The position numbers and the translations under genes were made by a program. The notes under the pieces were generated by a model. The model saw nothing but the letters and a program-made list of their open reading frames with translations, did not search any database and was not told the origin of the DNA. From NCBI GenBank assembly GCA_964452645.1, contig CAYVMO010000032.1, positions 1 to 40,793 on the forward strand: a DNA stretch of 40,793 nucleotides, written 5' to 3'. How positions within the stretch are numbered: position 1 is the stretch's first letter; every line of letters starts with the position of its first letter. Of this stretch, positions 16,757 to 25,679 are shown in pieces. This DNA comes from CAYXTW01 sp964452645 (GTDB lineage Bacteria > Zixibacteria > MSB-5A5 > GN15 > PGXB01).

Positions 16757-17632
16757 ATGGATCAAAAAGAGCTATTCAAAAAGATTCGACGGATTGAAAT
16801 CCGGACCAAACGTCTGGTTAATGATCTCTTCTCAGGGGAATACCATTCCACGTTTAAGGGACAGGGGATGGAGTTCGAGGAAGTTCGCCAGTACGAACCA
16901 GGTGATGATATTCGTCTGATTGACTGGAATGTGACCGCGCGAACGGGATATCCGCATGTCAAGAAATTCCGTGAAGAACGCGAACTTTCGGTGATTTTTC
17001 TGGTCGATGCCTCATCATCCGGGACATTCGGGACCAAAGAACGTTTTAAGGCGGACGCCGCCGCCGAATTGTGTGCGGTGCTGGCTTTTTCGGCGATTAA
17101 GAATAATGATAAAGTGGGGATGGTTATTTTCACCGATAAAATCGAAAAATTCGTTCCACCTAAGAAGGGCAAAGCGCATGTTTTGAGGCTTATTCGAGAG
17201 GTTCTTTATTTTAAACCGGAGGGGACCCAGACCGATATAAGCGGCGCTCTGGAATATTTTAATCGGGTCATCAAGAAAAAATCAGTCGTGTTTCTGGTGT
17301 CTGACTTTTTATCGGAAGATTATTTAAAACCGCTACAGATTGCCAATAACAAGCATGATGTAATCGCGATAAAGATTTCCGATCCGCGTGAAATTAAATT
17401 CGAAAACGTCGGTCTGATCGAGCTGGAGGATGCCGAAACGGGCGAAACATTGCTTATCGATACGTCGTCATCCGGTTTCCGCGAGGATTTCGCCCGGCAG
17501 GCGGAAGCGGACAGCCTCGGTTTGAAAAGATCGCTTAAATTGATAAACCTGGATTTTATCCAGATCATAACCAATCAATCGTACATTGTGCCGCTGATTA
17601 ATTTCTTCAAGCTGCGCGGCAAACGACATTAG
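16757..17632 (+). CDS. DUF58-domain protein (VWA-like), MoxR partner
   Basis: A 291-residue soluble protein. It has the DUF58 signature near residues 40-62 (EVRQYEPGDDIRLIDWNVTART) and a VWA-like core beginning with FLVDASSSG at residue 81, in which the DxSxS metal-site pattern appears as D-A-S-S-S. FLVSDFLSEDY around residue 178 is the usual second conserved block. DUF58 proteins accompany MoxR ATPases in Bat-type operons, where they are thought to form part of a membrane-associated quality-control or assembly complex; the molecular role is not settled. The gene sits directly between moxR and a TPR/SurA-like gene three bases downstream. Confidence 0.92.
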   Translation: MDQKELFKKIRRIEIRTKRLVNDLFSGEYHSTFKGQGMEFEEVRQYEPGDDIRLIDWNVTARTGYPHVKKFREERELSVIFLVDASSSGTFGTKERFKADAAAELCAVLAFSAIKNNDKVGMVIFTDKIEKFVPPKKGKAHVLRLIREVLYFKPEGTQTDISGALEYFNRVIKKKSVVFLVSDFLSEDYLKPLQIANNKHDVIAIKISDPREIKFENVGLIELEDAETGETLLIDTSSSGFREDFARQAEADSLGLKRSLKLINLDFIQIITNQSYIVPLINFFKLRGKRH

Positions 17633-17635
17633 GCA

Positions 17636-18577
17636 ATGGATGGAAAAATGGCAAACGGGAAATTTTTTATTTCGACATTTAGCCTGATTATTTCGGCCGT
17701 AACTTTAATATTAGTGCTTTATTTGATATTTATGCCGTCCGGGAAAGCAAACAACGGCCATTATGAATTAGAAAAGAAACTGGCCGGTGAATTGAGCGAT
17801 AATAATCTTTACGGGGCGGCGGTCGCCCAGTACGAAAGGATTCTGGACGATCCCGATGTCGATATCGAGACGCGCGCGAATATAAATTATCTTATAGGCA
17901 AAATATATTTTAATGATCTTTTCGATTATGAGCAGGCGGCCTCTCATTATGTGGTGGCCCGTTCGCTGAATCCGGAGGGGAGTTTTTATGATGAGGCGGG
18001 GAAAAATCTTATCGCATCGCTGGAGAAAATGGGGCGGATGGTCGACGCCAAACGGGAGTTGAATAAGGCGGTCGATATTGATTCCGTCTATGCCGCTCAT
18101 AAGGGTGAAACCACGGTGGCCAGGATCGGGGAAGTACCGATTTTTCTTTCCGAGCTGGATGATGCCATCCAGAAGCTTCCGACCGAGGCGCAAAAACAGT
18201 ATTTGAGTACCGAAGGAAAGCGAGAATTTCTGAAGCAATATGTCGGTCGGGAATTAATGTACAGGGCGGCGGTGCGCGAAGGTTATGAAAACGACCCGGA
18301 TATAATCAAAGAGAAGAAGGATTTGGAAAAGCAGTTGATGGTGCAGAAGTACATAATGAATAAGGTTATGCCGGAAGTGAATATCGACACTTCCGATGTT
18401 CGGAATTATTATCTGGCCAATAAAGGTGAGAAGTACGGTGATAAGTCGTACGACGATGTAAAATCGCAGGTTTTATATGACTATCAGCAGGAGAAAGCCC
18501 AGCAGGCCTTTTCCGAGTATGTCGGCAAACTGGCAGCGGTCGAAAAAGTGCAGATTTTTGATGAGAATGTTAAGTAG
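17636..18577 (+). CDS. Membrane-anchored TPR protein with SurA-N-like domain, no parvulin domain
   Basis: A 313-residue protein with a short cytoplasmic start, one membrane helix at about residues 12-31 (STFSLIISAVTLILVLYLIF), a TPR-like region at about 45-140 (NLYGAAVAQYERIL, YEQAASHYVVARSLNP) and a second half resembling the N-terminal domain of SurA/PpiD chaperones (VARIGEVPIFLSELDDAIQKL, GYENDPDIIKEKKDLEKQL, KSYDDVKSQVLYDYQQEKAQQAF). In such proteins a parvulin isomerase domain normally lies before the KSYDDVKS segment; here almost nothing separates them, so the catalytic domain appears to be missing. ATG 17648 is an alternative start. It is probably a periplasmic holdase or scaffold for the Bat complex. 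This role is inferred. Confidence 0.78.
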   Translation: MDGKMANGKFFISTFSLIISAVTLILVLYLIFMPSGKANNGHYELEKKLAGELSDNNLYGAAVAQYERILDDPDVDIETRANINYLIGKIYFNDLFDYEQAASHYVVARSLNPEGSFYDEAGKNLIASLEKMGRMVDAKRELNKAVDIDSVYAAHKGETTVARIGEVPIFLSELDDAIQKLPTEAQKQYLSTEGKREFLKQYVGRELMYRAAVREGYENDPDIIKEKKDLEKQLMVQKYIMNKVMPEVNIDTSDVRNYYLANKGEKYGDKSYDDVKSQVLYDYQQEKAQQAFSEYVGKLAAVEKVQIFDENVK

Positions 18578-18582
18578 TTAAG

Positions 18583-20058
18583 ATGAAAAAGTACGAATAT
18601 ACAATCACCTTGTTATTGATAGTGCATTTGGCCGTTTTGTTTCTATTTGTTTTTACGCGATTGGCGGATGCCGACGAAGGGTTTTATATGAACGCGGCGA
18701 GGATGGTAAAACATGGTATGTCCGTCTATACTGATTTTTTCTTCCCCCAGATGATAATGCTACCGGTTGTTTTCGCTCCCTTTGCCGGCGGCGGGTGGGA
18801 ATCATTTTTTCTTCTCAGGGGTTTCGCCGCTCTAGCCGGATTTTTGTCGGCTGTTTTACTGGCACTTATTGTTCTCAAGACTACTCGTGATCATAAAACA
18901 ACGATTATAGCCCTGGCTATGTATGTTTTCTCCGGTATGATAATTGTCTGGCATGCGACTTTTAAGGCGCTTCCCTTCTGCAATTTCTTATCGCTCGGCA
19001 CTTTATTCTTTTGGTTGTTGTACTATGAAAAGCGGCGATTATTATATCTAATTCTAACCGGTTTGTTTTTATCGGCTCTTATAAATTTCCGCTCGGTCTT
19101 TATTGTCCTTCTTCCCTTATATTTATTATCGGTACTGTACTTATCTAAAGACAAATGGCTAAAAAATCTGTCAGTATTTATTATTTCCATGATCCCATTT
19201 GCAGTTCCTACATTTCTGGCTATTCTCCGGTCACCGGAACTTTTCTGGGCGGGTAATATCTTTTTCCAGTTAAATCGTGAAGTAAATCAGAGTCTGGAAT
19301 TTGTTATTTTAAATCGTCTGATTACTTTTGGCCGAGCGGTGATAGATCCCCATTTGCTGATAATTTTTATACTATCCGTTATTTCGATTGGAATTATGCT
19401 GAAACGCGATATTCTCGGTTCGATCAAAAGTACTCTAACACGGCCGGAAGGGATGGCTTTGATGAATCTGGTTTTTATAGGAGGTGTTTATCTTCTGCCG
19501 CATCCGATGTCCCGTCAGTATATAAACCAGTATCTTCCATTTGCGATTATTATCATCGCGATGAACCTTAAATATATTTTGTCGGTTTTCGAGCAATATT
19601 TCGGGCCGGTTGCGAGAAAATCGATTACGTATGGAGTGACGGCAATTTATCTGCTGTCGCTTGTACCTTACACTGTAATATTTATTTATGGCGTCAGAAA
19701 GGATGATAGACGATATGTCATATCGGAAATGAAAAAAATCAGTCATCAGATGCTGCAACTGGCGGGTGAAGACGGTATCGTATTATCGGAATGGCCCGGT
19801 TATACTTTTCTGACGAAGCAAAGACCGCTGCGATATACTGAAATTATCGGCTCGGAGTTTAAATTGCCTTTGAAACATGATGAGTATATGAATTATAAAT
19901 TGTGTGACGCTCCTTATTTGAAGGACGGGATTGAAAAGAGAACACCGGACCTGGTTGTAACACTTTATAAACCGCCGGAATATTATGCGTCCGCTTTGGA
20001 AAGTAATTATGACAGCGTTTATAGTTCCGACGTGGTAACGATTTATAAAAGAAAATGA
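18583..20058 (+). CDS. Glycosyltransferase family 39-like integral membrane protein
   Basis: A 491-residue protein with roughly ten membrane helices. After helix 1 comes ADADEGFYMNAA with D31-E32, the periplasmic-loop acidic motif that is catalytic in GT39/ArnT/PMT-type transferases, which move a sugar from a lipid-phosphate donor. The following GMSVYTDFFFPQ fits the family pattern (usually Y.D....P). The C-terminal 120 residues form a mixed periplasmic domain ending near YSSDVVTIYKRK. Substrate cannot be read. A glycosyltransferase within a Bat operon is unusual; it is locked into the operon by a five-base gap upstream and an ATGA overlap downstream. It may glycosylate lipid or protein in the same envelope complex (inference). 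Confidence 0.8.
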   Translation: MKKYEYTITLLLIVHLAVLFLFVFTRLADADEGFYMNAARMVKHGMSVYTDFFFPQMIMLPVVFAPFAGGGWESFFLLRGFAALAGFLSAVLLALIVLKTTRDHKTTIIALAMYVFSGMIIVWHATFKALPFCNFLSLGTLFFWLLYYEKRRLLYLILTGLFLSALINFRSVFIVLLPLYLLSVLYLSKDKWLKNLSVFIISMIPFAVPTFLAILRSPELFWAGNIFFQLNREVNQSLEFVILNRLITFGRAVIDPHLLIIFILSVISIGIMLKRDILGSIKSTLTRPEGMALMNLVFIGGVYLLPHPMSRQYINQYLPFAIIIIAMNLKYILSVFEQYFGPVARKSITYGVTAIYLLSLVPYTVIFIYGVRKDDRRYVISEMKKISHQMLQLAGEDGIVLSEWPGYTFLTKQRPLRYTEIIGSEFKLPLKHDEYMNYKLCDAPYLKDGIEKRTPDLVVTLYKPPEYYASALESNYDSVYSSDVVTIYKRK

Positions 20059-21074
20059 AAAAATATTTATACATATCATTAATTGTGCTATTACTGCTTC
20101 CCGCCGTCGGATGGTCACAGGATACGTCTAAGACAATTGATACCGTGAAATCGGCGCCGGGAATCGAGATCGAGTCAGCGGTCGATAAAGCCGAGATTTA
20201 TATCGGTGATTTGATTAACTACCGCCTGACGATTATTCATGATTCGGATATTGTCCTGACGCCTCCGCCAATCGGGGCCAATCTCGGGGCGTTTGACGTC
20301 AAGGACTATCAGACGGACGAGGAGATGCATTTGAAGGACGGCCGAATTAAAATCCAAAGCCGGTTTACATTGACGACTTTTACGACCGGGGATTACATAA
20401 TTCCGCCTATTCCGATCGAGTATATGCTTCCGGATAGCACAAAAAAGATTTTGATCTCCGAGCCGGTTCCGATTCGAGTTAAGTCGCTTCTGGCGGAGGA
20501 TGCCGACACGGCCGATATCCGGGACTTAAAAGCTCCGATCGAGTTTAAACCGAAAATTCCGCTGTGGTACTATTTCGCCGGGGCCCTGCTTCTAATTGTT
20601 ATTATCGCAGTGCTGGTGTGGTGGAAGATTCGACGTGGCAAACGAAAACCGGTCGAGCCGGTCGATCTCAGACCGCCCTGGGAAATTGCCTCGGAGAGAC
20701 TGGCGATGTTGAAAGAGAAAAATTATCGGGCATCGGGCGATTTCAAACTGTACTATATCGAATTAAGTGAAATAATCCGCGCCTTTTTGCAGCGAATATA
20801 TGATATACCGGTGCTGGACATGACGACTTATGAATTTCTTACGGCGGTTATCCAAAAAGATATCGAAGAACAATTGTATAACAGGTTGAAGCAGTTTCTG
20901 GAGTTTGCTGATTTGGTTAAATTCGCGAAACTTGTTCCGGAGTTGGAAAAAGTCAATAATGATTTTGATGAAGCGGTGAGCATGATCGATCACATTCGTC
21001 AGATTGAATTGAGCCGTATGGCGGTTCCGGCCGCGTCCGCGATGGCGGGAAGCTCGGGAGGCGTCAGTGTTTAG
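20055..21074 (+). CDS. BatD-like protein (second copy), single Ig-like domain
   Basis: A 339-residue protein: signal peptide (YLYISLIVLLLLPAVGWS), one immunoglobulin-like domain (IEIESAVDKAEIYIGDLINYRLTI...) of the BatD N-terminal type, a membrane helix at about residues 172-194 (WYYFAGALLLIVIIAVLVWW), and a cytoplasmic helical domain (LKEKNYRASGDFKLYYIEL, SEIIRAFLQRIYDIPVLDMTTYEFL). It is shorter than the full BatD at 23871, which has several such domains. It overlaps the GT39-like gene by four bases and BatA by eight, so it is clearly co-translated. The same architecture, split by a frameshift, begins the operon. Its role presumably is to present a periplasmic domain to the MoxR/VWA assembly. 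Confidence 0.82.
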   Translation: MKKYLYISLIVLLLLPAVGWSQDTSKTIDTVKSAPGIEIESAVDKAEIYIGDLINYRLTIIHDSDIVLTPPPIGANLGAFDVKDYQTDEEMHLKDGRIKIQSRFTLTTFTTGDYIIPPIPIEYMLPDSTKKILISEPVPIRVKSLLAEDADTADIRDLKAPIEFKPKIPLWYYFAGALLLIVIIAVLVWWKIRRGKRKPVEPVDLRPPWEIASERLAMLKEKNYRASGDFKLYYIELSEIIRAFLQRIYDIPVLDMTTYEFLTAVIQKDIEEQLYNRLKQFLEFADLVKFAKLVPELEKVNNDFDEAVSMIDHIRQIELSRMAVPAASAMAGSSGGVSV

Positions 21075-22104
21075 GTTTGCCGGTTTTCATATTACGCTAT
21101 TCGATCATGAATACGCTCTGCCGGCGATCGTCATATTTATCATCGCGGCGGTATTGATCGTTCTTATGCTTTATTTTTATATAAAGAAAAGACGTCTTCA
21201 GTCGGCCACGGTGAAATACAGCGATTTAAAAATCGTTCGGCGTTCCGCCCGCAGCGGTCGGCAGCGATTTCGATTTCTACTGATTATCTTGCGAATTCTG
21301 GCTATCGCGTTTTTTATTGTCGCATTTGCCCGGCCCCAGGCCGGGACGGAAAACCGCGAAGTATCGGCCGAGACAGTCGATATCATGCTGGCGCTTGACG
21401 TATCCGGCTCCATGAAGGCCGAGGATTTTAAGCCGTATAATCGTCTGTATGTAGCCAAGGAAGAAATAAAAAAATTCGTTAACAAGCGCACCAGTGACAG
21501 AATCGGCCTGGTTGTATTTTCGGCGTCATCTTTTACGCAGTGCCCGCTGACTCTCGATTACGGCGTGTTATTAAACTTCCTCGACCAGGTCAAGTTCGGT
21601 ATGATTAAAGATGGTACCGCTATCGGCATGGCGCTGGCCAATAGTATAAATCGGTTGCGGGAATCACCGTCGAAATCTAAGGTAATTATTCTCTTAACCG
21701 ACGGCGTCAATAACGCCGGGGAGATAGATCCGTTGACGGCGGCGACAATCGCCAAAACGATGGGTGTCAAGATTTATACGATCGGCGTCGGGAAGCCGGG
21801 TAATGCCATGTATCCGGTCGATGACCCGATTTTCGGTAAAAGATATGTATATTTGCCCAATGAAATCGATGAGGAGACCTTGCGGAAAATCGCGGAAAAA
21901 ACGGGCGGCAAATACTTCCGCGCCAGATCGAAAGAGGAATTGGAGGAGATCTACAACGAAATCGACCAGCTCGAAAAAACCGAGATTAAAGTCAACCAAT
22001 ATGTGCAATACCGCGAGTTATTCGCTATTTTCGTTTACTTCGGGCTCGGTTTTTTGGTTCTAGAGATACTCCTGGGGCATACTTTTTTCAGGAAAATACC
22101 GTAG
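21067..22104 (+). CDS. batA: BatA: membrane VWA-domain protein
   Basis: A 345-residue protein starting at GTG 21067, with GGGAGG upstream, overlapping the previous gene by eight bases. Two N-terminal membrane helices (about residues 17-38 and 62-82) precede a von Willebrand factor A domain whose metal site is D111-V-S-G-S115; the second metal threonine lies in KDGTAIGMAL. A final helix (about 318-340) anchors the C-terminus. The two-helices/VWA/helix layout is standard for BatA/BatB proteins of the Bacteroides aerotolerance operon. It is next to a paralogue (22125) with an equivalent layout. The complex is in the inner membrane and interacts with MoxR; the exact function is unresolved. Confidence 0.92.
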   Translation: MFRFAGFHITLFDHEYALPAIVIFIIAAVLIVLMLYFYIKKRRLQSATVKYSDLKIVRRSARSGRQRFRFLLIILRILAIAFFIVAFARPQAGTENREVSAETVDIMLALDVSGSMKAEDFKPYNRLYVAKEEIKKFVNKRTSDRIGLVVFSASSFTQCPLTLDYGVLLNFLDQVKFGMIKDGTAIGMALANSINRLRESPSKSKVIILLTDGVNNAGEIDPLTAATIAKTMGVKIYTIGVGKPGNAMYPVDDPIFGKRYVYLPNEIDEETLRKIAEKTGGKYFRARSKEELEEIYNEIDQLEKTEIKVNQYVQYRELFAIFVYFGLGFLVLEILLGHTFFRKIP

Positions 22105-22124
22105 AAGATAAGAGAAGAAGTTAT

Positions 22125-23150
22125 ATGAGATTCGCATCGCCGGAAAGTTTCGCGCTTATAGCCATGATATTTGTCCTGGGTCTGTTTTTTCTCTGGTCAA
22201 TCAACCGGAAAAAGAAAATATTGGCTCGTTTCGGCGATATGTTTCTACTGATGCAAAATTCACCGTCAATTTCATTTGCCCGGCAGGGCGGCAAGGCGGC
22301 GATAATTTTGATAGGTCTGTTTTTTGTCGTTTTGACACTTTCGCAGCTTCAGTGCGGAACGCACATGGAAATGATGAAACGAGAAGGTATCGATTTAATC
22401 ATTGCGGTCGATGTCTCCAACTCGATGCTGGCGGAAGACATGAAGCCGAACCGACTTACAAAGGCCAAGCAGGAAATCAGAGGATTGATCGAGAGATTGA
22501 AAGGAGACCGGATAGGTCTGGTGGCATTTGCCGGTGAAGCCTTTGTGCAATGTCCGCTTACATTGGATTATTCGGTGGTCGAGATGTTTCTTGATGTCAT
22601 TGATGTCAGTTTGATACCGAGCCAGGGGACGGCTATCGGTGATGCCATTAAAGTGGCGACCAAAGCGTTCGAGGGGCAGGAACGAAAACACAAGGTGCTG
22701 CTTCTGCTGACCGATGGCGAAGATCACAATACGGACCCGATCGGCGCCTCCGAAGAGGCCCGTAAACAGGGTGTTAAGATTTTCCCTATCGGGATCGGCT
22801 CTCCGGTCGGCGAGCCGATACCAGTAACCGATCGCAAGGGGGCACGAGTCGGTTTTAAGAAAGACAGAAACGGTGAAGTTGTTGTTTCCAAACTTGATGA
22901 GGTCACCCTCCAAAAAATAGCTTTGAATACGGGCGGCAAATATTATCGGGCATCGGCCGGAGAAATGGAGCTTGACAAAGTATATGACGAAATTGATAAA
23001 ATGGAAAAAAAGGAGCTGGAAGGGAAATTATTGATGCAGTACGAAGACCGCTTCCAATATCCTTTGTTTTTGGCTATCATTTTAGTCGTGCTGGAGTTTT
23101 TTATCTCGGAAAAGCGACGAAATATAATATTGGAGACATCAGGGAAATGA
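22125..23150 (+). CDS. batB: BatB: membrane VWA-domain protein
   Basis: A 341-residue paralogue of the preceding gene. Two N-terminal helices (about residues 8-25 and 55-72) are followed by a VWA domain with the metal site D96-V-S-N-S100 and GTAIGDAIKVA; a C-terminal helix (about 309-328) closes it. The domain is intact, so metal binding should be retained. It follows BatA by 20 bases and overlaps BatC by four (ATGA). In Bat operons the two VWA proteins are believed to form a complex with the TPR proteins BatC and BatE; the neighbouring gene order here agrees. Confidence 0.92.
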   Translation: MRFASPESFALIAMIFVLGLFFLWSINRKKKILARFGDMFLLMQNSPSISFARQGGKAAIILIGLFFVVLTLSQLQCGTHMEMMKREGIDLIIAVDVSNSMLAEDMKPNRLTKAKQEIRGLIERLKGDRIGLVAFAGEAFVQCPLTLDYSVVEMFLDVIDVSLIPSQGTAIGDAIKVATKAFEGQERKHKVLLLLTDGEDHNTDPIGASEEARKQGVKIFPIGIGSPVGEPIPVTDRKGARVGFKKDRNGEVVVSKLDEVTLQKIALNTGGKYYRASAGEMELDKVYDEIDKMEKKELEGKLLMQYEDRFQYPLFLAIILVVLEFFISEKRRNIILETSGK

Positions 23151-23869
23151 AAAAGCCGATTATTTTAATCTTTCTTTTATTCCTGCCGGTATCAGCGGTA
23201 AAGGCCGACGATTTTGCCGACCTGGCGACCAAGGGTAATGACGCCTATCGTGAGGGAGAGTATCAAAAGGCGCTTGATTATTATCATCAGGCCGAGGTGG
23301 AGCGTCCTGAAAATCCGGAGTTGGATTACAATATCGGTAATGCGCTTTATAAGGATAAGAAATACGAGGAAGCGGTCGAGAAGTACCAGAATTCGTTGTC
23401 AACCGAAGATATTCAAAAGGCGGCCGACGCTCAATATAATCTGGGTAATGTTCAATATCGGATGGGAGATTACCAGAAGGCGATTTTATCGTATCAGAGT
23501 TCTTTAGAAATGAATCCGGAAGATCTGGACGCCAAATATAATCTTGAATTGGCCCGCAAAATGCTTAAAGAGCAAATGAAACCCGAGAAGCAGCAACAAC
23601 AGCAGCAACAGCAACAGAAGGATCAGCAGCAGCAGAAGGATCAGCAGCAGCAGGAGGAGGAGCAGAAAGAAAACCAGCAGAAGCAACCTCAGGAAAATCA
23701 AAAGCAGCAGAATGAAGAGCAGCAACAACAGGCGCAGCAGAATGAAAATGAGATGACCAAGGAGGATGCCGAGCGGATTTTAAACGCGCTTCAGGATGAT
23801 GAACGGGACGTTCAGAAAGATCAGGAACGTTTTAAGGCGCGCGGGACATATCAGGGAGATGACTGGTAA
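23147..23869 (+). CDS. batC: BatC: periplasmic TPR protein with a glutamine-rich tail
   Basis: A 240-residue protein with a signal peptide (MKKPIILIFLLFLPVSAVKA) and three TPR units (GNDAYREGEYQKALDYYHQA, GNALYKDKKYEEAVEKYQNS, GNVQYRMGDYQKAILSYQSS) covering residues about 25-140. From residue 149 to about 200 it becomes a low-complexity tract of Q, K and E, encoded by alternating CAG/CAA codons, then a short acidic tail (TKEDAERILNALQDDERDV) known from BatC-type proteins. The tract probably is a flexible linker between the TPR domain and the conserved tail. It may vary in length between strains because the DNA is repeat-like. ATGA overlap with batB; one base separates it from batD. Confidence 0.9.
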   Translation: MKKPIILIFLLFLPVSAVKADDFADLATKGNDAYREGEYQKALDYYHQAEVERPENPELDYNIGNALYKDKKYEEAVEKYQNSLSTEDIQKAADAQYNLGNVQYRMGDYQKAILSYQSSLEMNPEDLDAKYNLELARKMLKEQMKPEKQQQQQQQQQKDQQQQKDQQQQEEEQKENQQKQPQENQKQQNEEQQQQAQQNENEMTKEDAERILNALQDDERDVQKDQERFKARGTYQGDDW

Positions 23870-23870
23870 G

Positions 23871-25679
23871 ATGTTGAAAAGACTTTATCTGATACTTATT
23901 CTACTTTGTCCGCTCATAGCGGCCGCCGACGATGAGGTTTCTATTGAAATGTCATTAAGCCAGGAAGTCATAAATATCGACGGCCAGGCTTATTTATTGA
24001 TAACCATTAAGTCAAATAAGCAGAATCTTCCCGAACCGCAACTGCCCAATCTGTCGATGTTTGATGTTTATTCGCAGGGGACCTCGACAAATATATCCGT
24101 TGTTGACGGACAAATGGAATCATCTGTAACATACAATTACCAGTTGCGACCCCGGGGCGAAGGCACCTTTGTCATCAAACCGGCCGTAATAGTTTATGAT
24201 CACAAGAGGTATGAATCGAAAGAGGTCACGCTGCAGGTAATCGGATCGGGTCAGGCGCCCTCGGCGGGAACCCAGCAGCAGGCACCGTCTGAGGTCGAGG
24301 GGGGAGGGGATATATTTCTGACGGCCGAACTGGACAAAAAATCGGCCTATGTCAACGAACAGGTGACTCTGAGCGTGAAGTTTTTTTGCGCGGTCAAGCT
24401 ATATTCCCAGCCGGATTACACACAGCCGCAAACGACCGATTTCTGGGCTGAAATGCTGGAACCGCAAAAAACTTATTATCAGGAAGTAAATGGTAATAGG
24501 TATCGTGTAATTGAAATAAATACGGCTCTGTTCCCCACACGAGCCGGGGAGCTATCGATTGGTTCGGCCATGGTCACCGCTCGCGTTCCCATTCAGCGAC
24601 GACAGCGACGCAATGACCCGTTTTCGGTCTTTGATGATTTCTTCGGGGCCGGTGAAGATAAGACGGTCCGCTCAAAGCCTTTGAAAATCAATATCAAACC
24701 GTTGCCCGCCGAGAATAAGCCGGATAATTATACCGGGTCGGTCGGAAATTATAAAATTTTATCGACGGTCGATAAATCAATCGTGGAGGTTAACCAACCG
24801 GTCACGGTGACTTATAAAATCAGCGGAATGGGAAATATAAAAACGGTTGCCGAGCCGGTAATCGGCGACCTGACCGACTTCCGAGTATACAGGGCTTCAA
24901 CAAGCGAAAAAATCTCGAAAGTAAACGGAATCGTGGGAGGAACCAAAGTTTTCGAGGAGGTTTATATACCGAAGAGGGCGGGCAAACTGACGATACCGGG
25001 CGTATCCCTTAACTATTTTCACCCGGCGTCCAAGACTTATAAGACAATATCGACTAATGCGATTGCTGTAAATGTCAAACCAGCCGAAGAAGGCGAATTT
25101 GCCGACATCCCGATAGCCCCCGTGGCCGGCCGAGTGATTGATCCCAATGCGAAAGATATTCGATATATAAAAACCGATCCGGGTGATCTGGCGATACGAA
25201 CCCAATTAGTGCTTTTCAGGCCCTTTTTCCTGATATTAAATGGAATTCCGCTTGTGCTTCTGGTAACCATTTTGGTAGGCCAGAAAAGAAGAAAGAAATT
25301 GGCCACCGATATCGGATATGCGCGTTCGCGTCAGGCAAAAAAAAAGGCGCGAAAACGACTGGCGGCAGCACGTAAATTGGCTGATCAGGATGAACCTCAA
25401 AAATTTTATTCGGAGATCAGATTGGCCTTGTTTTCGTATGTGGCTGATAAACTTAATGTGTCACCGTTCGGCCTCAGCAGCGATCGGATGATTGAAATTA
25501 TAACGATTTCCGGCGCCGGAGAAGAACTTATCAAGGAAACCGGAGATCTTCTCAAACGGGCCGATTTCGCACAGTATTCATCGGCAGGCGTCGACCGGGA
25601 GCAAATCCGGCTATCACTGAAAATGGCCGAGCGGATTCTGGTACGGCTGGAGGGTATTACTATTGCTCAAAATATTTAA
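23871..25679 (+). CDS. batD: BatD: multi-domain periplasmic/membrane protein
   Basis: The frame is open from 23796, inside batC, but ATG 23871 directly after the batC stop gives the signal peptide (LYLILILLCPLIAAADD). The 602-residue protein has several immunoglobulin-like domains (DDEVSIEMSLSQEVINIDGQ; a second near residue 148 with DIFLTAELDKKSAYVNEQVT; a third near residue 300 with ILSTVDKSIVEVNQPVTV), a membrane helix at about residues 448-465 and a cytoplasmic helical domain (ARKLADQDEPQKFYSEIRL, SYVADKLNVSPFGL). This is the classical BatD layout. It is the largest of three BatD-type proteins in the operon. BatD is thought to bridge the periplasm and the MoxR/VWA machinery. Confidence 0.92.
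   Translation: MLKRLYLILILLCPLIAAADDEVSIEMSLSQEVINIDGQAYLLITIKSNKQNLPEPQLPNLSMFDVYSQGTSTNISVVDGQMESSVTYNYQLRPRGEGTFVIKPAVIVYDHKRYESKEVTLQVIGSGQAPSAGTQQQAPSEVEGGGDIFLTAELDKKSAYVNEQVTLSVKFFCAVKLYSQPDYTQPQTTDFWAEMLEPQKTYYQEVNGNRYRVIEINTALFPTRAGELSIGSAMVTARVPIQRRQRRNDPFSVFDDFFGAGEDKTVRSKPLKINIKPLPAENKPDNYTGSVGNYKILSTVDKSIVEVNQPVTVTYKISGMGNIKTVAEPVIGDLTDFRVYRASTSEKISKVNGIVGGTKVFEEVYIPKRAGKLTIPGVSLNYFHPASKTYKTISTNAIAVNVKPAEEGEFADIPIAPVAGRVIDPNAKDIRYIKTDPGDLAIRTQLVLFRPFFLILNGIPLVLLVTILVGQKRRKKLATDIGYARSRQAKKKARKRLAAARKLADQDEPQKFYSEIRLALFSYVADKLNVSPFGLSSDRMIEIITISGAGEELIKETGDLLKRADFAQYSSAGVDREQIRLSLKMAERILVRLEGITIAQNI

Noticed and set aside
23504..23728. A leucine-rich minus-strand frame over batC
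   Set aside because: It is simply the reverse reading of the CAG/CAA tract.
23586..23760. CAG-rich repeats as a possible CRISPR or tandem DNA array
   Set aside because: There are no spacers or constant repeat units; it encodes the in-frame glutamine tract of batC.
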